NCBI GenBank assembly: GCA_046154695.1
Contig: JBJXFI010000042.1
Location: 1 to 7,102 of the forward strand
Length of the DNA: 7,102 nucleotides
Direction: 5' to 3'
Origin: DALYLB01 sp046154695
Lineage (GTDB): Bacteria; Acidobacteriota; Blastocatellia; RBC074
Positions within the stretch are counted from its first letter, which is position 1. Each line of letters starts with the position of its first letter. The notes under the pieces are model-generated. The model saw only the letters and a list, made by a program, of their open reading frames with translations. It was not told where the DNA came from and searched no databases. Of this stretch, positions 1 to 4,551 are shown piece after piece. The translations under genes were made by a program, and so were the position numbers.

Positions 1-72
1 GCCCTGGGGTTCCGGCTTCGCCTTCACCCCAGGCTATATGCTGCCACCCGCTTCGCGGGTTGAGGCAAAAGA
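1..72. repeat. REP-like interspersed repeat with two hairpins, cut by the window edge
   Basis: Two GC-rich dyads lie side by side. CCTGGGGT (3-10) pairs perfectly with ACCCCAGG (26-33), and a small GGC-TTC-GCC hairpin (14-22) sits inside the loop. ACCCGC (46-51) pairs with GCGGGT (55-60) around a TTC loop. A short AT-containing linker (34-45) joins them. The paired-hairpin layout next to a gene end is typical of dispersed extragenic palindromes, but only one copy is visible, so the repeat status is inference. It lies about 60 to 130 bases downstream of the prmC stop, on the side where an operon terminator would be expected. It lacks a clean U-tract, so intrinsic termination is only possible. 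The element may continue beyond base 1. Bases 73-132 hold no gene that I can see. Confidence 0.5.
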
Positions 73-132
73 ACTTCAATACACCCTCTAAACTTAATGC
101 CATTGGCCTGAAGGCGGAACTCCGAGCGATTA

Positions 133-996
133 TCAATGTTTCCGCAGAACGATCGTTCGAGGAATGCCTTGCAGATCCTCGATGAGCCGGGGCGCAGCCC
201 ACTGGCGCCGATCCACAATCGCGGAGATCGCTTCCGATTGCGTGTGCCCCATTTCGCAGATCAGATGGCCGCCGGATTTCAACCGCGCGGGGGCGTCCGC
301 GAGCAGCCGCCGATAGAAGCCCAGGCCGTCGGCGGCGCCGGTCAGCGCGATGCGGGGCTCCCACTCGCGGACTTCGCGCTGCAGCGCGGCCATCTCGGAT
401 TCGGCGACATAGGGCGGGTTCGAGAGGATGAGATCGGCGAACGGGGTCTCGGCGAACGCGCCGAGCAGATCGCTCCCGACCAGGGAGACGGCGAGATTGT
501 GCCGGACCGAATTCCGCTTCGCGACGCGCAGGGCCGCGGGCGAAATGTCGGCCGCGATCACGCGCGCCTCGGGCAGCTCCCGCGCGATCGCCAGCGCAAC
601 GCAGCCCGACCCCGTGCCGATATCCAGAATCACCGGATGCCGAAGCTCGTCCTCCTCCGCGATTCGCAGCGCCTCCTCGATGATCAGCTCGGTCTCGGGG
701 CGGGGAATCAGCACATCGGGCGTGACCTCGAAATCGAGCCCGAAAAATTCCTGATGGCCGGTGATATATTGCAGCGGCTCGCCCGCGGCGCGGCGCGCGA
801 TCAGCTGCCGGTGGGTGGACACCTGTTCGGCGGTGAGTTTCTGGTTGAAATTGACGATCAGGTAGGTGCGATCCCGGCCGAGAGCATGGGCCAGCAGCGT
901 CTGCGCGTCGAGCAGGTCGTTCGGAATCGATGCCGCGCGCAACGCCTCTCCCGCGCGCTGCATCGTTTCGGCGATGGTCGGAGACGAGGGGGCCAT
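133..996 (-). CDS. prmC: Peptide chain release factor N5-glutamine methyltransferase PrmC (HemK family)
   Basis: PrmC is a cytoplasmic SAM-dependent methyltransferase. It methylates the glutamine of the GGQ loop in release factors 1 and 2, which speeds peptide release. The 287-residue product has the usual family length. It shows an N-terminal helical substrate-binding domain (about 1-80) and the conserved IPRPETE segment (97-103). The SAM-binding motif DIGTGSGCVAL is at 125-135, the acidic residue of the ribose-binding strand is in AADIS (148-152), and the catalytic NPPY is at 193-196. NPPY binds the target glutamine amide and is the family hallmark. The ATG start at 996 lies 5 bases after the prfA stop, with GGGAG inside the end of prfA as a possible ribosome site, so translational coupling to prfA is likely. 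This is the enzyme and its substrate encoded side by side. No defect is seen. Confidence 0.97.
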   Translation of the reverse strand: MAPSSPTIAETMQRAGEALRAASIPNDLLDAQTLLAHALGRDRTYLIVNFNQKLTAEQVSTHRQLIARRAAGEPLQYITGHQEFFGLDFEVTPDVLIPRPETELIIEEALRIAEEDELRHPVILDIGTGSGCVALAIARELPEARVIAADISPAALRVAKRNSVRHNLAVSLVGSDLLGAFAETPFADLILSNPPYVAESEMAALQREVREWEPRIALTGAADGLGFYRRLLADAPARLKSGGHLICEMGHTQSEAISAIVDRRQWAAPRLIEDLQGIPRTIVLRKH

Positions 997-1001
997 GGCG
1001 C

Positions 1002-2090
1002 TCAGGCTCCCGCGACCTGTCTTTCGGTCTCTTCCTTGAGTTTCTCCGCCTGATAGTGCGTGACGACCGCCTCGATCAGCTCGTCCAACTGGCCCTCCAT
1101 GATCAGGTCGAGCTGGTGAAGCGTCAGGCCGATGCGGTGATCGGTCACGCGATTCTCCTTGAAATTGTAGGTGCGGATCTTCTCCGAGCGGTCGCCGCTG
1201 CCGACCTGCGACCGGCGCTCGGCCGAAATGGCATCGGCCTGCTTTTGCCGCTCGACCTCCAGCAGGCGCGACCGCAGCACGCGCATCGCCTTGTCCTTGT
1301 TTTTGATCTGCGACTTCTCATCCTGCATCGATACGACGGTGTTGGTCGGCAGGTGCGTGATGCGCACGGCCGAATACGTCGTGTTGACCGACTGGCCCCC
1401 GGGTCCCGACGAGCAGAACGTGTCGATTCGCAGATCCTTCGCGTCGATCTTGATATCCACTTCCTCGGCTTCGGGCAGGATCGCCACCGTGACGGCCGAG
1501 GTGTGGATGCGCCCGCTGGCCTCGGTCTGCGGCACGCGCTGGACGCGGTGCACGCCCGACTCGTGCTTCAATTTGGAATAGACCCGGTCTCCCTCGATGA
1601 TCGCTTCCGCCTTCTGGATGCCGCCCAGCCCCGTCTCCGACGAGTCCGTCACCTGAAACCGCCAGCCGAGCTTCTCGGCGTACCGCGCGTACATGCGCAG
1701 GATCTCCGCGGCGAACAGGCATGCTTCTTCGCCGCCCGTCCCCGCGCGCACCTCGAAGATCACGTTCTTTTCGTCGTTCGGATCCTTCGGCAGCAGCAGA
1801 ATCTTCAGCTCCTCCTCGACGGTGATCCGCTTCTCTTCCAGCTCGGGCAGCTCCGCTGCCGCCAGCTCGCGCATCTCCGCGTCATCGACGTCGCGGATCA
1901 ACTCCTTCGCACCCGTGATATCGTTGTCCAGCTTGCGCATCTCCCGGAACTTCTCGACGATCGGCTCCAGCTCGCGATGCTGCTTCGTGACCTTGGTATA
2001 CCGCGTCTGATCGCCGATGATCGCGGGGTCGGTCATTTGCCGAGTCAGATCCTCGTAGGTCTTTTCGATGGCTTCGAGTTTCTCGAACAT
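1002..2090 (-). CDS. prfA: Peptide chain release factor 1 (RF1)
   Basis: RF1 enters the ribosomal A site at UAA and UAG stop codons and triggers hydrolysis of the finished peptide. The 362-residue length is normal. The N-terminal helical domain covers about 1-105. The codon-recognition tripeptide is PQT at 187-189, within VPQTEASGRIHTSAVT. This is the PxT form of RF1; RF2 has SPF. The catalytic GGQ is at 231-233 in the context SSGPGGQSVNTT, whose glutamine is the PrmC target. The start at 2090 is preceded by AGGAAGG a few bases upstream and lies 9 bases after the DUF1385 stop. The RF1-type tripeptide and the prmC neighbour exclude RF2. RF2 would also normally show a programmed frameshift near its start in many bacteria, and none is seen here. 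Confidence 0.98.
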   Translation of the reverse strand: MFEKLEAIEKTYEDLTRQMTDPAIIGDQTRYTKVTKQHRELEPIVEKFREMRKLDNDITGAKELIRDVDDAEMRELAAAELPELEEKRITVEEELKILLLPKDPNDEKNVIFEVRAGTGGEEACLFAAEILRMYARYAEKLGWRFQVTDSSETGLGGIQKAEAIIEGDRVYSKLKHESGVHRVQRVPQTEASGRIHTSAVTVAILPEAEEVDIKIDAKDLRIDTFCSSGPGGQSVNTTYSAVRITHLPTNTVVSMQDEKSQIKNKDKAMRVLRSRLLEVERQKQADAISAERRSQVGSGDRSEKIRTYNFKENRVTDHRIGLTLHQLDLIMEGQLDELIEAVVTHYQAEKLKEETERQVAGA

Positions 2091-2099
2091 AGCCCTTCC

Positions 2100-3230
2100 T
2101 TACGCCGAAGCGGCTTGCGGCTCCAGCTTCAGCGACTCCTTGAGCGCATAGATCGCCACTTCGAGTTGATCGTCCGACGGCTCCTGGGTCGTCAGGTTCT
2201 GCATCCAGATTCCGGGACGGGTGATGAGAGAGAAAAAGGCGCTGGTCCCCTTGCTTCCGGCCGCCTTGATCACCTCGTACGAGACGCCCGCGATCAGGGG
2301 AATCAGGGCGATGCGGATCAGCATGTTCATCAGCAGCGAATCGAACTTGATCACCGAAAACAGGACGATCGAGACCATCATCACGATCATCAGAAAGCTC
2401 GTTCCGCATCGAGGATGCTGCCGCGGATGGCGCCGCGCGTTGTCGACCGTCAACTCCTCCCCCGCTTCCCAGGCATAAACGGTCTTGTGCTCCGCTCCGT
2501 GATACTCGAAAACGCGGCGGATCTCCCGCTGTCGCGAAAACGTGAAGATCATCGTCACGAAGAAGACCATCCGGATCACGCCGTCGATCAGATTGAAGCT
2601 GAACGAGGGGCGGACCGGCTTCATATAACCCATCAGCCATTGCCAGGCTTCGCTGTACCACGCGCCACCCGATTCCGCCGCCGGGATCCCCGGCTGCGGC
2701 GCGTTGCCCCAGCCGAAATAGATGAACAGCGCATTCGTCAACAGCAGCGGCAGAACGATAAAGAGCAGGACATTGAAGACCAGCGCGAAGACCAGCGATC
2801 CCGCGGCCGTCGCCGTCGCGCCCGCCGACGAACCCGACGCCGGCGCCCGCTCCGCCACCGCGCCGATCCCGCCGTCCCCCGCCTCGATGGCATGCGTGAC
2901 CGTCATCATCGCGCCGCTGGCCGCCGCCGCCTTCGCCACTTTCCCGGCCGCCTCCGCCTCCGCCTCAGCCTGATCCTCGAACGCCACCGCGGCCGAGAAG
3001 TTGAGAGCCTTCACCCCGAGCATCATCGAGTGAATCAGCACCGCGCTCCCGCGAAGCACCGGCACCCGCAGGATCGGATACTTCTCCGCCAGCCTCGGCA
3101 GCCGCTCCGCCTTGTAGACGATGCTCCCGTCCAGCCGCCGCACCGCGACCGCGTACGAGTTCGGCGCCCGCATCATCACGCCTTCCAAGACCGCCTGACC
3201 GCCAACGATGATCTCTTTTTCCTGGCTCAT
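2100..3230 (-). CDS. DUF1385 family multi-pass membrane protein (YqhQ-like)
   Basis: This 376-residue protein belongs to the DUF1385 family, whose biochemical role is not established. Family landmarks are the N-terminal GGQAVLEGVMMR (10-21), FEYHGAEHKT (241-250), HPRCGTSFL (272-280) and PGIWMQNLTTQEP (339-351). Hydrophobic membrane segments lie at about 145-172, 215-232, 279-297 and 299-318. The conserved His, Glu and Cys residues between segments suggest a metal or catalytic site, which is inference. An Ala/Glu/Gly-rich stretch (about 84-143) before the first helix looks like a lineage-specific low-complexity insertion. The frame is open farther upstream, to 3380. I chose the ATG at 3230 because the GGQAVLEG block normally starts within about 10 residues of the N-terminus and because GAGG sits 5 bases upstream of it. 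It is the first gene of the tight trio with prfA and prmC, an arrangement found in many bacteria. Confidence 0.9.
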   Translation of the reverse strand: MSQEKEIIVGGQAVLEGVMMRAPNSYAVAVRRLDGSIVYKAERLPRLAEKYPILRVPVLRGSAVLIHSMMLGVKALNFSAAVAFEDQAEAEAEAAGKVAKAAAASGAMMTVTHAIEAGDGGIGAVAERAPASGSSAGATATAAGSLVFALVFNVLLFIVLPLLLTNALFIYFGWGNAPQPGIPAAESGGAWYSEAWQWLMGYMKPVRPSFSFNLIDGVIRMVFFVTMIFTFSRQREIRRVFEYHGAEHKTVYAWEAGEELTVDNARRHPRQHPRCGTSFLMIVMMVSIVLFSVIKFDSLLMNMLIRIALIPLIAGVSYEVIKAAGSKGTSAFFSLITRPGIWMQNLTTQEPSDDQLEVAIYALKESLKLEPQAASA

Positions 3231-3585
3231 GATTACCTCGCTAACTGGAGGGTGAAACTCCATCGACTGAATTGGCGAATTGTCGTTGCGTCGCAGAAGG
3301 GCGCGGATTCCAACAGGGCCGCTCCCTGCCTGTCGCGATATCGATCCGCCTTCCCCTTTCCCGCAAAATCGAAAAGCCACAGACGCTCCGGCCGCGGCGA
3401 AAAAGGGCTTTTGCGCACCCCCTCCCCCAGACGACCGCGCTGTGGCTTGCGACTCTTCAGGCTAGCGATGAAAGCACACGACCCCCGATAAACGCGAAGC
3501 CCGCGCCTGTATCGAGGGAATATCGCCGCATGTCTCTCGCTTCATCGACCGACCCTCCGCCCTTCTCAGGCCTTCTCAGGCCTTC
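3231..3585. other. Non-coding gap between rpmE and the DUF1385 gene
   Basis: This 355-base stretch has no convincing gene on either strand. Short open frames cross it but lack family resemblance, good ribosome sites or bounded ends. It contains several dyads. AAGCCACAG (3374-3382) has its exact complement at 3440-3448, enclosing a smaller near-palindrome (3398-3417, arms GCGAAAAAG and CTTTTGCGC with one mismatch). A separate hairpin lies at 3482-3518. I found no strong sigma70 promoter facing the DUF1385 gene. The operon may therefore be read through from rpmE, or use a promoter type I do not recognise. Confidence 0.6.
3482..3518 (-). terminator. Nested hairpin between rpmE and the DUF1385 gene; possible terminator or attenuator
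   Basis: In minus-strand RNA, CCCUCGAUA pairs with UAUCGGGGG over 9 bp (one U-G wobble). Inside the loop a second stem of about 5 bp can form (GCGCG with CGCGU, around GGCUU). The structure begins about 67 bases after the rpmE stop. The sequence that follows is UCGUGUGC, not a U-run, so this is not a textbook intrinsic terminator. It could be a transcript 3' end, an RNA processing site or a leader element for the downstream operon. The dyad is seen directly; its function is inferred. Confidence 0.35.
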
Positions 3586-3590
3586 TCAGG
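3561..3590. repeat. Three tandem copies of a 10-bp unit overlapping the rpmE stop codon
   Basis: CCTTCTCAGG occurs three times head to tail without mismatch. The unit's first and last three bases (CCT and AGG) are complementary. The rpmE stop codon (TCA on the plus strand, 3586-3588) lies in the right-most copy, so each copy carries the same TGA trinucleotide at a 10-base spacing. The pattern looks like slippage duplication of the gene end. Confidence 0.9.
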
Positions 3591-3804
3591 CCTGCGCCGG
3601 CTCCGCCTTCTTCCCGTACTTCTTGTTGAACCGCTCAACACGGCCCGCCGTGTCGATCAGTTTCTGCTTCCCGGTGTAAAACGGATGGCAGTTCGAACAG
3701 ATTTCAACGTGAATCTCCTTCTTCGTCGAACGCGTCGTCCACGCCGCGGTGCACGCGCACGTCACCTTGCACTCGATATAATTCGGATGGATTCCTTCTT
3801 TCAT
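3586..3804 (-). CDS. rpmE: 50S ribosomal protein L31 (zinc-binding type)
   Basis: L31 is a small ribosomal protein that bridges the two subunits. The 72-residue product starts with MKEGIHPNY and has the four zinc-ligand cysteines at 16, 18, 36 and 39, in the spacing of the Cys-containing (C+) form. The diagnostic CHPFYTGKQ (39-47) and GRVERFNKKYG (54-64) follow. The frame is open upstream to 3966. The ATG at 3804 is chosen because the protein then begins at the family's normal N-terminus, and AAGGA lies a few bases upstream in the transcript. It has its own promoter at 3896-3923, giving a leader of about 85 bases. The C-terminal AEPAQA tail is an ordinary variable end that runs into the 10-bp tandem repeat. 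In zinc-starved cells some bacteria swap this protein for a cysteine-free form; no such paralogue is in this window. Confidence 0.97.
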   Translation of the reverse strand: MKEGIHPNYIECKVTCACTAAWTTRSTKKEIHVEICSNCHPFYTGKQKLIDTAGRVERFNKKYGKKAEPAQA

Positions 3805-3895
3805 TGTTCCTTGCTCCTTGTTCTTTATTATGATTCCCAATTTCCGCCCCGTCGCGCTCAGACCGCACCCGCCCATCTTGTGGCGAACGAACAAA

Positions 3896-3923
3896 AGTAT
3901 CTGATCCGGCAAACCCATGTCAA
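3896..3923 (-). promoter_or_regulatory. Sigma70-type promoter for rpmE
   Basis: On the minus strand a perfect TTGACA (3918-3923) is followed after 16 bases by GATACT (3896-3901), which matches TATAAT at four of six positions. Transcription would begin near 3889, about 85 bases before the rpmE start. An A/T-rich block (3952-3980) lies upstream and could act as an UP-type element. The direction and distance fit rpmE. Confidence 0.7.
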
Positions 3924-3951
3924 GCCGCCTCCCCCGCCAATTCGTCACGCC

Positions 3952-3980
3952 ATTTTTTACAACCATCTACTAATTTTTTA
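3952..3980. promoter_or_regulatory. Paired A/T tracts, 21 bp apart, between the divergent promoters
   Basis: ATTTTTTA occurs twice, at 3952-3959 and 3973-3980. The copies start exactly 21 bp apart, close to two helical turns. The right copy ends one base before the blaI -35 box, the position of an UP element. In otherwise GC-rich DNA this phasing suggests intrinsic bending or a shared activating site. The function is inferred. Confidence 0.4.
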
Positions 3981-3981
3981 A

Positions 3982-4010
3982 TTGACACTCGCCAGCCGAT
4001 CGGGTAGGCT
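3982..4010 (+). promoter_or_regulatory. Sigma70-type promoter for the blaI-M56 pair, with a dyad in the spacer
   Basis: A perfect -35 TTGACA (3982-3987) is followed after 17 bases by TAGGCT (4005-4010), a weak -10 that keeps T1, A2 and T6. Transcription would start near 4017, about 40 bases before the TTG start of blaI. The spacer holds the 8-bp palindrome CCGATCGG (3996-4003), extended imperfectly by GCC on the left (3991) and GGC on the right (to 4009). A repressor bound there would block the promoter, as BlaI-type regulators usually do at their own promoters. The sequence does not resemble the TACA/TGTA operators of staphylococcal BlaI/MecI, so operator assignment is only a suggestion. Confidence 0.6.
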
Positions 4011-4043
4011 GCGCGCGAATTCTTTAATAGTTTGGAAAAATGG

Positions 4044-4050
4044 AAGGAGG
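4044..4050 (+). promoter_or_regulatory. Strong ribosome binding site that fixes the TTG start of blaI
   Basis: AAGGAGG is a full anti-16S match and ends 6 bases before TTG at 4057. No ATG or GTG in this frame competes. The site decides between the TTG at 4057 and the upstream TTG at 3982, which is itself part of the -35 box. Confidence 0.85.
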
Positions 4051-4056
4051 CAGCGC

Positions 4057-4431
4057 TTGGCACGCAGGAAATCGCCGACATTGACGGAGGTAGAGCTGGA
4101 GTTGATGGAGGTGCTGTGGGAGAAGGGGGCGGCGACGGTATCGGAGATCGTGGATTCGCTGCCGGACGCGCGGTTGGCATACAGTTCGGTGCTGACGATG
4201 ATGCGGATTCTGGAGCAGAAGGGGTATGTCGCGCATGAGAAGGAGGGGCGGGCATTTATCTACCGGCCGGTGGTGGACCGCCAGCAGGCGCAAAAGAGCG
4301 TGCTTGGATATTTGTTGAAGAGATTTTTCAACAATTCGCCGGAGTTGCTCGTAGTAAATCTTCTGGAGCACGAGGATGTCACGCCGGCAGAGGTCAAACG
4401 ACTGAAGCAAATGATCGAGAAGGCAAAATAG
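4057..4431 (+). CDS. blaI: BlaI/MecI-family winged-helix transcriptional repressor
   Basis: This is a 124-residue DNA-binding repressor of the penicillinase-repressor family, which binds operators as a dimer and is inactivated when a partner M56 protease is triggered. The N-terminal helices (about 8-35, including LELMEVLWEKGAATVSEIV) lead into the recognition helix region (about 40-56, AYSSVLTMMRILEQKG). The wing follows (57-71, YVAHEKEGRAFIYRP). The C-terminal part (about 75-124) has the helices used for dimer formation. The length matches the family. The start is TTG, set by AAGGAGG. The M56 protease gene begins 120 bases downstream on the same strand, the classical arrangement. The name blaI is used for the family; nothing here shows a link to beta-lactams, and these repressors are abundant in phyla where the regulated genes are unknown. 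Confidence 0.93.
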   Translation: MARRKSPTLTEVELELMEVLWEKGAATVSEIVDSLPDARLAYSSVLTMMRILEQKGYVAHEKEGRAFIYRPVVDRQQAQKSVLGYLLKRFFNNSPELLVVNLLEHEDVTPAEVKRLKQMIEKAK

Positions 4432-4551
4432 GTAGTCGCAGTTGCCGGTTGCCGGTTGTTGGAGGTGCTGTAAGGTACCTCCCATCGGCGTAAAATCTGA
4501 AACCGTCAACTGCCAACCGACAACCGACAACCGGAAAAAGCGGAGGATCGA
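4432..4551. repeat. blaI-protease gap with opposed arms of the CAACCGG heptamer and an inner hairpin
   Basis: The left arm (4441-4458) is GTTGCCG-type heptamers. The right arm (4514-4531) is CAACCGA-type heptamers. They are complementary at 16 of 18 positions across a 55-base loop. The two exceptions would be G-U pairs in minus-strand RNA but C-A mismatches in the sense transcript. Within the loop, GGAGGT (4461-4466) pairs with ACCTCC (4477-4482) around 10 bases, and GGTACC (4474-4479) is a small palindrome. The true ribosome site of the next gene, GGAGG (4542-4546), lies just outside the right arm. The same heptamer reappears at 4785-4990. Confidence 0.75.

Noticed and set aside
136..1053. 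Plus-strand open frame opposite prmC
   Set aside because: It is the complement of a well-supported prmC, has no domain and no ribosome site, and has the Arg/Gly/Asp-rich composition typical of a shadow frame.
3233..3418. Small 61-residue minus-strand frame just upstream of the DUF1385 gene
   Set aside because: Its GTG start has a purine run too close to serve as a good ribosome site, and the peptide matches no known family. I treat the region as non-coding leader.
930..3491. Very long open frame on the plus strand opposite prfA and the DUF1385 gene
   Set aside because: It is antisense to two certain genes, its protein is Arg/His/Leu-rich without any family motif, and GC-rich DNA leaves such frames open by chance.
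3982..4056. Upstream TTG at 3982 as the blaI start
   Set aside because: This TTG is the first half of the TTGACA -35 box, has no ribosome site, and would add 25 residues absent from the family. AAGGAGG points to 4057.
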